A stretch of 64,000 bases of DNA. Origin: Robiginitalea sp. SC105 (GTDB taxonomy: Bacteria > Bacteroidota > Bacteroidia > Flavobacteriales > Flavobacteriaceae). Numbering within the stretch: position 1 is the stretch's first letter; every line of letters begins with the position of its first letter. Positions 9,112 through 17,719 of this stretch are shown in pieces. The stretch covers positions 1,426,001 through 1,490,000 of the forward strand of contig NZ_JACLZF010000002.1 in the NCBI RefSeq assembly GCF_014243345.1. Reading direction: 5' to 3'. The notes under the pieces were generated by a model, which was not told the DNA's origin, made no database searches, and worked only from the letters and a program-made list of their open reading frames with translations. A program made the position numbers and the translations under genes.

Positions 9112-9375
9112 ATGAAAAAAGTAATGAGTATAGCGGCCGCAATGGTACTTCTATTTGGATTGAGCGCTTGCGAATCCGATTCCGCCCTGGCCGATGTAGA
9201 TGCACTTTATGAAGCTGAGTGTGCCACTTGCGATGATATCGATATGGATGGAGATTCTGAATGCGCCACTTGCGACGACATCGATATGGATGCTGCATGT
9301 GCGACCTGTGACGATATTGATATGGATGCCGAATGTGCGACTTGCGATGATATCGATATGGACGGGGACAATTAA
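9112..9375 (+). CDS. Small lipoprotein with four CATCDDIDMD repeats, unknown function
   Basis: 87 residues. A lipoprotein signal (MKKVMSIAAAMVLLFGLSAC) gives a lipidated Cys20. After a short spacer, the mature part is four copies of CATCDDIDMD with first cysteines at 37, 51, 63 and 75, separated by two to four small or acidic residues. Each unit has a CxxC pair and four Asp, so the protein is extremely acidic and offers eight cysteines. The ten residues are identical in all four units while eight of the ten codons differ synonymously among copies, so the protein sequence is being maintained. Metal binding or a disulfide ladder is conceivable, but no known family is recognised. It lies between the LytTR gene and the TPR kinase, closed by its own terminator. 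Confidence 0.85.
   Translation: MKKVMSIAAAMVLLFGLSACESDSALADVDALYEAECATCDDIDMDGDSECATCDDIDMDAACATCDDIDMDAECATCDDIDMDGDN
9235..9360 (+). repeat. Four in-frame tandem units encoding CATCDDIDMD
   Basis: The units of 30 bases start at about 9220, 9262, 9298 and 9334, with linkers of 12, 6 and 6 bases. The DNA copies differ at third codon positions (TGT/TGC, GCC/GCG, ACT/ACC, GAT/GAC, ATC/ATT) while the encoded residues stay identical. The span given covers the core of the array. Confidence 0.75.
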
Positions 9376-9415
9376 ATCCATACCTATTGCCTGATCCAAA
9401 CTATATAATAAAACT

Positions 9416-9447
9416 GAGCCTTGCGGATAGCAGGGCTCTTTTTTTTA
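9416..9447 (+). terminator. Rho-independent terminator after the repeat lipoprotein
   Basis: GAGCCTTGC (9416-9424) pairs with GCAGGGCTC (9430-9438) through a 9-bp stem with one T-G wobble and a GGATA loop, followed directly by eight T. It should separate the lipoprotein transcript from the kinase gene starting at 9471. Confidence 0.8.
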
Positions 9448-9470
9448 CTTTTAGGCCTTCATTCGGTTGT

Positions 9471-11555
9471 ATGAAAATTACGTATCAAATAATTTCCGTT
9501 TTCCTACTGCTGTTATTCCTGACGGGGACATCCTGCCAGCGGACCAGGTCGGGTGCAAAGCGATACACGATACAACAAGAGGGCCTTTCACAGAGGATAA
9601 AGGCCCTGGATCTCGATTCCCTTCCTGATGAAAACAAATCGGGGCAGGTGATTGAAATCATGACAGAACTGGAAGCCACTGCCACAGATACGCTGCCAAG
9701 AAGTTTATTCCTCAGCCTCTTTGATAAAATTGATGCCAAAACCCATACCGCCCTGAAAAGGGAAGCTTATCGGGAAGCCTTAAAAATGGCCGACATGGCT
9801 TCAGATTCCATGGCCATAGGTTCCTTTTTAATCGACCTAAGCCAATTTTACTGGACATTGGGCAGTCCCGACAGTACATTTTTGAGCTCGGAAAGAGCCT
9901 ATAGAATATTCAGTGAATTAGACGATCCGTTTTTGACTGCTCGCAGTGCATACAATTTGGCGGCTGCACAGTTTGCGGCCAGCGATTATTTGCAAGCGGA
10001 ACAAACCGCGATCAATTCTTTGACTTCCCTGGAAGCGTCCACAAACGAGAATAAGGCACCCCGCTTCATTGCCACCTATAATCTGCTGGGTTCCATTGCC
10101 TCAAAACTCAATGCCTTTGATCGTGCCATTGAATATCGGGAAACAGCCCTGGAATATCTTTCACCAGACGAAATGGATAGCAGGGCATATTACCAAATAA
10201 TGAACAACCTGGGGAATACCCAGATCGAAGCAGGAGCCTATAAAGACGCCTTGAATTCTTTGGAAAAAGTAGCAGGCAATACCCAGTTAAAGGAAGACAA
10301 CCCCCACCTGTATGCGATGGCGATCCTAAACCGGGGGCGGGCTAATTTTGCACTCGGCAACCTGGAAGCCGTGGAGGAAGACTACCGGGAAGCCCTTGAA
10401 ATCAGGGAAGCGTTGAATGAAACACGCAACCTGCCCCGGAGCTATTACTACCTGGCCGAATATTTCTGGTCCCGGCAGGATACCTCCCAGGCAAAGGACT
10501 TCTTAAAAAAAGGTAAGGAAATTGCCCTCGAAACCGAAGAGCTCGATGGGCTCCAGGATATCCTGAAGCTCCAGATGCTGGTCGACCGTGATAACGGCGC
10601 CCAATACGGCCTGGAACTCAGTGAACTCAAGGACAGCCTGATACAGGAGGAGCGCAGTCTGCGGGACAAGTTTGCCAGGGTCCGTTACCAAACGGACCAG
10701 TATATTGCCGAAAACCAATTCCTCTCCCGGCAGCGGATGATCTGGATCTGGATTGCCATAGGGGTGTTGCTCCTGGGGGTCGCCCTTTTTATTATCATCG
10801 ACCAGCAGATACGCAACCAGAAACTCCGTTTCCTCCAGCAGCAGCAGGAGGCCAATCAGGAAATCTTCAACCTGATGCTCACCCAGAACGAGAAAATCGA
10901 GGAAGGCAAACAGGAAGAGCAAAAACGGATCTCGGAAGAGCTTCACGATGGGGTGCTGGGCGAAATGAATGGAATCCGGATGGTCCTGCTGGGCCTGAAT
11001 GGCAAGGAAGATGAAAATTCCGTGGCCCTGCGGGCACAGGCCATTGAAAAGCTGAAGAATGTACAGGAGGAAATCCGCGGGATTTCACACGCCCTCAGCC
11101 ATGCCGCCTATCAGAAATTCTCTAACTTTATCGTATCCATTGAAGACCTGCTGCAGAATACGGCCGGGGCGGCCAACCTGGAGTATGACCTGGAATACGA
11201 TCAGGAAGCCGATTGGGATGGTGTTTCCGGGGAGTTGAAGATCAACCTGTACCGGATTATACAGGAATGCCTTCAAAATACCATCAAACACGCCCGGGCC
11301 ACCCGTGTAACAGTAGAGCTTGGGGCTACCTGCGAATCCCTTGAGGCCCGGATACGGGATAACGGTCGGGGTTTTCAGAAGCGCCGTGGAAAACGCGGGA
11401 TCGGACAAAAGAATATCACCTCCCGGGTACAAAGGCTCGGAGGGAAATGGGAAATTGAATCCGCCCCGGGGTCGGGGACTGAAATCTGGGTGCAGTTCCC
11501 CAGGCGCCAAACCCTTGTGGATACCCCACCGGAGGTACTGGAAGGATCGGTTTAA
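9471..11555 (+). CDS. TPR-containing sensor histidine kinase (HisKA_3 / NarL-type)
   Basis: 694 residues from ATG 9471; an upstream in-frame start at 9387 is rejected because it crosses the terminator. The N-terminus is a signal peptide ending GTSC that looks like a lipobox. Residues about 60-400 are helical TPR-like repeats (for example RAYRIFSELDDPFLTARSAY, YYQIMNNLGNTQIEAGAYKD) and should be periplasmic. A membrane helix lies at about 423-447 (IWIAIGVLLLGVALFIII). The cytoplasmic part has the HisKA_3 box with His492 (RISEELHDGVLG), the N box with Asn603 (ECLQNTIKHA), then DNGRGF and a G2 region GIGQKNI. This is a complete kinase, very likely paired with the response regulator 30 bases downstream. 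Confidence 0.92.
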   Translation: MKITYQIISVFLLLLFLTGTSCQRTRSGAKRYTIQQEGLSQRIKALDLDSLPDENKSGQVIEIMTELEATATDTLPRSLFLSLFDKIDAKTHTALKREAYREALKMADMASDSMAIGSFLIDLSQFYWTLGSPDSTFLSSERAYRIFSELDDPFLTARSAYNLAAAQFAASDYLQAEQTAINSLTSLEASTNENKAPRFIATYNLLGSIASKLNAFDRAIEYRETALEYLSPDEMDSRAYYQIMNNLGNTQIEAGAYKDALNSLEKVAGNTQLKEDNPHLYAMAILNRGRANFALGNLEAVEEDYREALEIREALNETRNLPRSYYYLAEYFWSRQDTSQAKDFLKKGKEIALETEELDGLQDILKLQMLVDRDNGAQYGLELSELKDSLIQEERSLRDKFARVRYQTDQYIAENQFLSRQRMIWIWIAIGVLLLGVALFIIIDQQIRNQKLRFLQQQQEANQEIFNLMLTQNEKIEEGKQEEQKRISEELHDGVLGEMNGIRMVLLGLNGKEDENSVALRAQAIEKLKNVQEEIRGISHALSHAAYQKFSNFIVSIEDLLQNTAGAANLEYDLEYDQEADWDGVSGELKINLYRIIQECLQNTIKHARATRVTVELGATCESLEARIRDNGRGFQKRRGKRGIGQKNITSRVQRLGGKWEIESAPGSGTEIWVQFPRRQTLVDTPPEVLEGSV

Positions 11556-11585
11556 TCCCGTTCGGCATAAACAAAAAAGATCGCT

Positions 11586-12254
11586 ATGAATATCGTGCGC
11601 ATACTGGCCGTAGACGACCATGAAATGACGACCCTGGGATACAAATTTATCCTGGAGGACAGTGAATTTGATGGCTTCAAGGTCCACGTGGATTCGGCCA
11701 AGACCTTTGAAGAAGCTTCCGAAAAAATCCGGCAATCAGTCAAACGCCTCCCCTATCACATACTCCTGCTGGACATCCAGCTTTCCAGTAACACGGAGCA
11801 CAGGGGAAAAACCGGTGAGGATGTGGGCATCCTCGCCCGGGAAGTCAGTCCCGAATCAAAGATTGTGTTTATGTCGTCTTTCAGCGATAACTACCGGATC
11901 AACAGCATCATGCAGACGGTCGACCCGGAAGGGTACATGGTCAAATCCGAGATCGATGAGGCCTCCCTCCGGGCCATGGTAAACACGGTTACTACCAATC
12001 CGCCCTATTACACCCAGAAAGCGCTGGCAGCCATCCGGAAAAAAATGGCCAACTCGATCAACCTGGATGAGAATGACAAGAAAATCCTGTACCATCTTTC
12101 CATCGGGACAAAGACCAAGGATATGGTGAACCATATATCCCTCTCCCTCCCAACCATCGAAAACCGGAAGCGGCATATAAAGTCACTTTTTGGTATCGAA
12201 AAACAGAATGATCAGGCCCTGATCTCCGAAGCCAGGGAACGGGGCTTTATCTGA
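11586..12254 (+). CDS. Response regulator with receiver and LuxR-like HTH
   Basis: 222 residues. The receiver (about 1-130) has the acidic pair Asp10-Asp11 and phospho-acceptor Asp63 in HILLLDIQL, so it should be phosphorylated, unlike the LytTR regulator of this cluster. A longer than usual loop (SSNTEHRGKTGEDVG) follows the acceptor. The C-terminal part (about 155-222) has a LuxR/NarL-type helix-turn-helix (ILYHLSIGTKTKDMVNHISL, then SLPTIENRKRHIKSLFG). The gene follows the TPR kinase by 30 bases on the same strand, the usual arrangement of HisKA_3 kinases with NarL-type regulators. Targets cannot be seen. Confidence 0.9.
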   Translation: MNIVRILAVDDHEMTTLGYKFILEDSEFDGFKVHVDSAKTFEEASEKIRQSVKRLPYHILLLDIQLSSNTEHRGKTGEDVGILAREVSPESKIVFMSSFSDNYRINSIMQTVDPEGYMVKSEIDEASLRAMVNTVTTNPPYYTQKALAAIRKKMANSINLDENDKKILYHLSIGTKTKDMVNHISLSLPTIENRKRHIKSLFGIEKQNDQALISEARERGFI

Positions 12255-12360
12255 ACCCCTGCCGGAAACCGGGACTACTCCCCCCTGCATTTTTTTAAGG
12301 GCCTATAAAAACCATCGATAATGTATGGTTTTTATACAACCCCGTCTGCGAACATCCACC

Positions 12361-12368
12361 TACTTTTG
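12361..12368 (+). promoter_or_regulatory. Bacteroidota -7 promoter box (TACTTTTG)
   Basis: Exact TAnnTTTG match 37 bases upstream of the ATG at 12405. It lies inside an upstream extension of the same frame, supporting 12405 as the start of the unknown protein. No -33 TTG is evident. Confidence 0.4.
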
Positions 12369-12404
12369 TCACAGGACATTGCTTTGGATCGAAATGACGA
12401 AAGG

Positions 12405-13055
12405 ATGCGGACGAATTTTCCATACGACTTAACCCTGAAAATGGATTCCAACCCCTCCCTGCCGGGGCTGGAAGATTTCCTTAGATCCCTTGAGCGCGTA
12501 TTTTTCGCAGAATCGGATGTCAAACTGGTTGCAGGAAAAAATGGCGAGAACCAGCTCATCCTGAATCTCCGTTGCCGTCTCGGGATCCTCGATGTCCTTT
12601 ACCACTACCGACAGGGCACCTGGGGATATACCTCCCCGGATACCTGCCCCGGCGGGGAGACCGACCACCTGACCGTATTGTTGCAGCACCTGCAAAACCA
12701 GAACAGCAAGACCATCGATCTGGAGGAAATCAACCTGGAACTCGATGACATGCTGATTGTGATCCGGAGTATCGGGCCAAACAGCATTGCGCTGGAACTG
12801 GAAAATATCTTTACGGCCCTGGGCAAACATTATGTGCACTACACCCAGGGGCTAGCCGCCATGCCCTACGAGATCTATATCCCCGTTATCGAAACCGCAC
12901 CCACGGCCCCTGTCCTGCCGGGTGAAGAAAACCCGTTTCACAAGTTTTACGATTATTGGGCGGTTTATTATGAAAGCGATACCGATGCCCGCATTTACAG
13001 CCTGAAGCAACGCCAGTTGCTGGCTGAGGATCTGTACTACTCCGATTCGGAGTAA
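12405..13055 (+). CDS. Hypothetical protein of unknown function
   Basis: 216 residues from ATG 12405. The frame is open back to ATG 12321, but the extra 28 codons have low-GC third positions unlike the rest of the gene and hold a promoter-like box, so the shorter form is preferred. No signal peptide or membrane helix. The sequence alternates acidic helices with strands (FLRSLERVFFAESDVKLVAG, NQLILNLRCRLGILDVLYHY) and ends in an acidic tail. I recognise no family. It follows the kinase-regulator pair on the same strand after about 150 bases and precedes convergent glyA, so it may belong to the same regulon; that is inference. Confidence 0.65.
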   Translation: MRTNFPYDLTLKMDSNPSLPGLEDFLRSLERVFFAESDVKLVAGKNGENQLILNLRCRLGILDVLYHYRQGTWGYTSPDTCPGGETDHLTVLLQHLQNQNSKTIDLEEINLELDDMLIVIRSIGPNSIALELENIFTALGKHYVHYTQGLAAMPYEIYIPVIETAPTAPVLPGEENPFHKFYDYWAVYYESDTDARIYSLKQRQLLAEDLYYSDSE

Positions 13056-13109
13056 TTCCCTCGTACAATTTTAAGGAGCAAGGCCGGTCAGCCTACAAAC
13101 AGGGGCGGA

Positions 13110-14384
13110 TTAGCCCACAAACAAGGGCCGGTCACCCATCATTTCATTGACTTCCCTGCGGACTTCCCGCGCCGTTTTTTCCGACTCCGGGTCGCTGATC
13201 ACGCGGTCGATGAGGGAAACCACGGTTTCCATATCCGATTCCACCAGGCCGCGGGTGGTTATGGCGGCGGTTCCGAAGCGGATGCCGGAGGTTACAAAAG
13301 GCGACTGGTCGTCAAAGGGAACCATATTTTTATTGGCTGTGATATCGGCCGTCACCAGAAGTTTCTCAGCGTCCTTACCCGTGATTTGCTTGTTGCGCAG
13401 GTCAATGAGCATCATGTGGTTGTCCGTGCCCCCGGATATCAGGTGGTAATCCCTTGCAACAAAAGCCTTAGCCATGGCATCTGCATTTTTCTGGACCTGG
13501 ATGGCGTAGTGGAGGAACGCATCGGATAGCGCTTCCCCATAGGCTACCGCCTTGGCTGCTATGATGTGTTCCAGAGGCCCCCCCTGGTTACCGGGGAATA
13601 CGGCCAGATCGATCAGTGAAGACATCGAACGGAGGTTTCCGTTTTTAAGACGGATACCAAAGGGGTTTTCAAAATCCTCCCCCATCAGGATCATCCCGCC
13701 CCGGGGCCCCCTCAGCGTCTTGTGTGTCGTTGTGGTAACAAAATGGCAATGAGGTATCGGATCACTCAGGAGCCCCTTGGCAATCAGTCCGGCCGGATGA
13801 GCGATATCGGCCAGCAAAAGGGCCCCGACACTGTCTGCTATTTCCCGGAAGCGCTTGAAGTCCATGTCCCTGGAATAGGCGGAAGCCCCGGCAATGATCA
13901 TCCTGGGCTTTTCCTTTTCGGCAATTTCCTGGATCTTGTCGTAATCCAGGCGCCCGGTTTCCTTTTCTACCCCGTAAAACACGGGGCGGTAAAGTTTCCC
14001 CGAGAAATTGACCGGTGACCCGTGGGTGAGGTGCCCCCCGTGGGAAAGGTCAAAACCCAGGATGGTATCCCCAGGTTTGAGGCAGGCCTGGTAGACGGCG
14101 GCATTGGCCTGGGACCCGGAGTGCGGTTGTACATTCGCATAGGCGGCACCAAATAATTCCCTGGCCCGGTCAATTGCGAGTTGTTCTACCTGGTCCACCA
14201 CCTCACACCCTCCATAATAGCGTTTTCCAGGGTACCCCTCTGCATATTTGTTGGTCAGGACCGACCCGGCCGCCTCCCGCACCTGGGGACTCGCGAAATT
14301 TTCGGATGCTATCAGCTCTATCCCATTTATTTGTCTGCGCTCTTCGGCACGGATCAGGTCAAAAATTTGTTGGTCTCGTTGCAT
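13110..14384 (-). CDS. glyA: Serine hydroxymethyltransferase
   Basis: 424 residues, normal length. The enzyme interconverts serine plus tetrahydrofolate with glycine plus 5,10-methylenetetrahydrofolate, the main one-carbon source. The PLP-binding lysine is K222 in [15 protein letters not shown]; other family blocks are IELIASENF near the N-terminus, [15 protein letters not shown] (45-59), QPHSGSQAN and GLIAKG. All key residues are intact. It is convergent with the unknown gene that ends at 13055 and divergent from fahA, with about 190 bases between the two starts. Confidence 0.98.
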   Translation of the reverse strand: MQRDQQIFDLIRAEERRQINGIELIASENFASPQVREAAGSVLTNKYAEGYPGKRYYGGCEVVDQVEQLAIDRARELFGAAYANVQPHSGSQANAAVYQACLKPGDTILGFDLSHGGHLTHGSPVNFSGKLYRPVFYGVEKETGRLDYDKIQEIAEKEKPRMIIAGASAYSRDMDFKRFREIADSVGALLLADIAHPAGLIAKGLLSDPIPHCHFVTTTTHKTLRGPRGGMILMGEDFENPFGIRLKNGNLRSMSSLIDLAVFPGNQGGPLEHIIAAKAVAYGEALSDAFLHYAIQVQKNADAMAKAFVARDYHLISGGTDNHMMLIDLRNKQITGKDAEKLLVTADITANKNMVPFDDQSPFVTSGIRFGTAAITTRGLVESDMETVVSLIDRVISDPESEKTAREVRREVNEMMGDRPLFVG

Positions 14385-14530
14385 TTTGGCATATTCGTTT
14401 TAGGTGGCGCCCCATTAGGCGGTTACCGGCTACCGGACTCCTTTTTTAGGTCAATCGGCAAGCCCTTCCCGCCAACTTTTTTAGGCTGCGTAAAAGTACA
14501 AAAGGAAAGGGGTTAAACCAGATAAAATGA

Positions 14531-14538
14531 TATATTTG
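14531..14538 (+). promoter_or_regulatory. Bacteroidota -7 promoter box (TATATTTG) for fahA
   Basis: Exact TAnnTTTG match 37 bases upstream of the ATG at 14575, in the gap between the divergent glyA and fahA genes. No clear TTG at the -33 spacing. Confidence 0.5.
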
Positions 14539-14574
14539 GTCAGGTATTTATCAAACAAAAATTAACAATTCCGC

Positions 14575-15864
14575 ATGTCCATAAAAGCAAATGACCCCAG
14601 CAGGCAATCCTGGTTACCCGTTTCCGAAGATTCCGATTTCCCGATACAGAATATCCCTTTCGGGGTGTTCCTGACCCGGGACGACGTCATCACCATCGGT
14701 ACGCGGATCGGGGATACGGCTATCGACCTGGGCGCCATGCACCAACTGGGGTATTTCAGGGACATCCCGCTGACGGACGATATTTTCCTGCAGGACAGCC
14801 TGAATGATTTCATCTCGGACGGGAAGAAGACCTGGCGGCTGGTGCGAAACCGGATTGCCGAGGTTTTCGACAAGCGGAATCCCGAATTGCAACAGCAGGA
14901 AGAACACCGCAAAACGGTCCTGTTTTCAATGGATGAAATCGAAATGCAGCTGCCGGTACAAATCGGGGACTACACGGATTTCTATTCGAGCAAGGAGCAC
15001 GCGACCAATGTGGGCAGTATGTTCCGGGACCCGGATAACGCCTTGTTGCCCAACTGGCTGCACATTCCGGTGGGCTACCATGGGCGCAGCTCCACGATTG
15101 TTCCCAGCGGTACCCCGGTACGCCGGCCCAACGGCCAGACGCTGCCCCAGGATTCGGACCAACCCGTTTTCGGACCTTCCAGGCGGGTGGACTTTGAACT
15201 GGAAATGGCTTTCATCACCACGGACGCCAACAAGATGGGGGAACCTATCCCCGTTTCCGAGGCGGAAGACTATATCTTCGGGCTAGTCCTTTTCAACGAC
15301 TGGAGCGCCCGGGATATACAGAAGTGGGAATATGTGCCCCTGGGGCCCTTTCTGGCTAAGAACTTTGCCTCCTCCATCTCGCCCTGGATCGTCACCCTGG
15401 ATGCCCTGGAGCCTTTCCGTACAAGCAGCCCGCCCCAGCAGCCCGAGCCACTCCCCTATCTTCGGCAGTCCGGCAAACATAGTTTTGATATCGCACTCGA
15501 GGTTGACCTGATCCCGGACGGCGGTACCCCTGCCACCGTCAGCAAATCGAATTTCAAATACATGTACTGGACCATGGCCCAGCAGCTGGCCCACCATACA
15601 GTCAACGGGTGCAAGGTTAACAGCGGGGATATGATGGGCAGCGGGACCATTTCGGGCCCCACCCCGGACTCCTTTGGTTCCATGCTCGAGCTCTCCTGGG
15701 CCGGCAGCAAGCCGCTTTCACTACCCGGAGGAATCTCCCGGGTCTTCCTGGAAGACGGGGATACCGTGGTCATGCGGGGGCATTGCAATAAAGGTGGGTT
15801 GCGTATCGGCTTTGGGGAAGTGCGCACCAAATTACTCCCTGCCCCGGGACTCAAACACTTGTAA
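14575..15864 (+). CDS. fahA: Fumarylacetoacetase
   Basis: 429 residues, the length of two-domain fumarylacetoacetases of the animal/proteobacterial type. It hydrolyses fumarylacetoacetate to fumarate and acetoacetate, the last step of tyrosine and phenylalanine breakdown through homogentisate. Visible family blocks: FPIQNIPFGVF in the N-terminal SH3-like domain, YTDFYSSKEHATNVG and PVGYHGRSSTIVPSG (substrate/metal site), RRVDFELEMAF with the metal-binding acidic residues, and LFNDWSARDIQKWEYVPLGPF. Other tyrosine catabolism genes are not in the window. Confidence 0.97.
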   Translation: MSIKANDPSRQSWLPVSEDSDFPIQNIPFGVFLTRDDVITIGTRIGDTAIDLGAMHQLGYFRDIPLTDDIFLQDSLNDFISDGKKTWRLVRNRIAEVFDKRNPELQQQEEHRKTVLFSMDEIEMQLPVQIGDYTDFYSSKEHATNVGSMFRDPDNALLPNWLHIPVGYHGRSSTIVPSGTPVRRPNGQTLPQDSDQPVFGPSRRVDFELEMAFITTDANKMGEPIPVSEAEDYIFGLVLFNDWSARDIQKWEYVPLGPFLAKNFASSISPWIVTLDALEPFRTSSPPQQPEPLPYLRQSGKHSFDIALEVDLIPDGGTPATVSKSNFKYMYWTMAQQLAHHTVNGCKVNSGDMMGSGTISGPTPDSFGSMLELSWAGSKPLSLPGGISRVFLEDGDTVVMRGHCNKGGLRIGFGEVRTKLLPAPGLKHL

Positions 15865-15973
15865 AATAGGTTTTTAACCCAGTTTATACGAAGTTTCATC
15901 GATTTGCGTTCTATTTAGGATTGATTTTGGCACAAACATTGGATTCAACCAGCCAAACCCAAAATAGACCATC

Positions 15974-17161
15974 ATGAAAAAGGCACTACTCTACGGACTT
16001 GTTGTGGTTCTGGCCGCTGCCTGTGGCGGGGTAAAAAAGACCCAGGAAGCCGTCAATACTGGAAACTACGAACAGGCGATCTACCGGGCCATCGATAATT
16101 TGGCGGACAACAAAACCAAAAAAGGCAACCAGCCCTACGTGGTTCTGCTGGAGGAAGCCTTTGCAAAATATACTACAAGGGAACTCCAGGAAATTTCCTT
16201 CCTCAACCAGGACGGAAACCCGGCGAACCTCGAGACCGTTTATAAAAAGTATAACAACCTCAAAGAGATGCAGAACCGGATCCGTCCGCTCCTGCCCCTG
16301 CCCATCTTTGACGAAAACCGCGATGCGCGTTTCAAGTTCGGAAACTACGACCGGGAAATCCTGGCGACCAAGGATGACCTTTCCGAATACCTGTATACGA
16401 ATGCCTCCCGGCTCCTTTCCGATGCCCGGACCAAATTCGATTTCCGCCAGGCCTACGACGATTTCAGGTACCTGGAGGAAATTAACCCGGGGTACGGGGA
16501 TACGCGGGAGATGATGGAAGAAGCCCGGCTCAGGGGGCTGGATTATGTAAAGGTCACCATGATCAACGATACCCAGCAGATTGTACCGGAACGCCTGGAG
16601 GAAGAATTGCTGAATTTCAACACCTACGGGCTGGATGACCTGTGGACTACCTACCACACCAACCCGCTCAAGGATATCGAATACGACTATGAGATGCAGG
16701 TAGCCTTTCGGGACATCGTAATATCACCCGAACGGGTGAACGAAAAACAATTCATCCAGGAGCGCCAGATTAAGGATGGCAAACAATTCCTGCTGGACGA
16801 ACAGGGCAACGTGGTCAAGGACAGCCTGGGGAATAAAATCGAAGTTGACCGGTTTCGCTCCGTACGCTGCAACTTTTACCAGTTTACCCAACAAAAAACG
16901 GCCCACGTGAACGGGAATGTGAATTTCATTGACCTGCATACGCGCCAGTCGCTGAATTCCTATCCGCTGGCGAGCCAGTTTATATTTGAGCACGTCTACG
17001 CCAATTACGACGGGGACCGCAGGGCGCTTGACAACAACCTGGTTGCCCTGCTGGACCTGGCTGCCGTGCCCTTCCCGACCGACGAACAAATGGTCTATGA
17101 TGCCGGGGAAGACCTGAAGGCGCGGTTGAAAAATATCCTGCAGCGACAAAAATTCAATTGA
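15974..17161 (+). CDS. Predicted TPR-like lipoprotein, unknown function
   Basis: 395 residues with a lipoprotein signal ending VLAAAC. The N-terminal half is helical with a TPR-like look (NTGNYEQAIYRAIDNLADN, KFDFRQAYDDFRYLEEINPGY). The C-terminal half is more strand-rich (FRDIVISPERVNEKQFIQER, TAHVNGNVNFIDLHTRQSL). I see no catalytic motif. It stands alone, with a promoter region of about 110 bases upstream and a strong terminator 22 bases after the stop. The composition suggests an outer-membrane or periplasmic structural protein; this is inference. Confidence 0.75.
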   Translation: MKKALLYGLVVVLAAACGGVKKTQEAVNTGNYEQAIYRAIDNLADNKTKKGNQPYVVLLEEAFAKYTTRELQEISFLNQDGNPANLETVYKKYNNLKEMQNRIRPLLPLPIFDENRDARFKFGNYDREILATKDDLSEYLYTNASRLLSDARTKFDFRQAYDDFRYLEEINPGYGDTREMMEEARLRGLDYVKVTMINDTQQIVPERLEEELLNFNTYGLDDLWTTYHTNPLKDIEYDYEMQVAFRDIVISPERVNEKQFIQERQIKDGKQFLLDEQGNVVKDSLGNKIEVDRFRSVRCNFYQFTQQKTAHVNGNVNFIDLHTRQSLNSYPLASQFIFEHVYANYDGDRRALDNNLVALLDLAAVPFPTDEQMVYDAGEDLKARLKNILQRQKFN

Positions 17162-17183
17162 TCAATCTGGTAATTACCAGGGA

Positions 17184-17209
17184 CCCCGGCCGGTTGGCCG
17201 GGGTTTTTT
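17184..17209 (+). terminator. Strong rho-independent terminator
   Basis: CCCCGGCC (17184-17191) and GGCCGGGG (17196-17203) form a perfect 8-bp GC stem with a GGTT loop, followed by six T. It terminates the lipoprotein gene ending at 17161. The T run touches the stop codon of the convergent ytxJ gene; on the minus strand the hairpin lacks a T run. Confidence 0.9.
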
Positions 17210-17609
17210 ATTCCAGGTAGGCTGCGGGTTGCAGTCTGTCTATATCCCCATGGGACGCATGGGCCAGCAATTGCCCCTCCCGGAGGATGAGGACCTGTGG
17301 GGACTGGTGGGTACAATCGAGTTCCCTGGCCAGCGCCTGGGATATTTCCCGGTCCTGCCGGACATCCACCAGGTAATAATCAATCCCGCTTCCAGGCCAT
17401 TTATTTTCAAATCGATTCAGCATGATCCGACTCAGGCCACAGGAGTTTGAATGCTTGAATACGACCTGCAGTGGGGTATCCGGCCCCTTGCCGGAGAGTA
17501 CATCCCCCGGTCCCTGGGCGAGCCGTTTCCAGGGGATCTGCCCCGTGTCCTGCGAACCGCTTTGTCCCCCTGTCCCGAAAAGGTTGCCGAAAACCTTTGA
17601 AATACCCAT
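17208..17609 (-). CDS. ytxJ: Bacillithiol system redox-active protein YtxJ
   Basis: 133 residues from ATG 17609; the open frame extends to 17690, but the family starts near MGISKVFGNLFG. The thioredoxin-like fold has a single-cysteine active site, VVFKHSNSCGLS, where the partner cysteine of the usual CxxC is lacking, and a cis-Pro region HQSPQVLILREG. Family members are monothiol bacilliredoxin-like proteins that occur together with bacillithiol synthesis genes and probably remove bacillithiol from oxidised proteins. It is divergent from clpB, which fits a shared stress context. The bacillithiol synthesis genes (bshA/B/C) are not in this window. Confidence 0.88.
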   Translation of the reverse strand: MGISKVFGNLFGTGGQSGSQDTGQIPWKRLAQGPGDVLSGKGPDTPLQVVFKHSNSCGLSRIMLNRFENKWPGSGIDYYLVDVRQDREISQALARELDCTHQSPQVLILREGQLLAHASHGDIDRLQPAAYLE

Positions 17610-17719
17610 GGTTACTGTCTTATTGTCTTGTTTAATTGCTTTTTTGCTGCCAGAATGGCCGCTGTGATCACTTGGTAGGATTCTTGACATCCATCCGTGT
17701 AAACATAAGAATCACAGCG

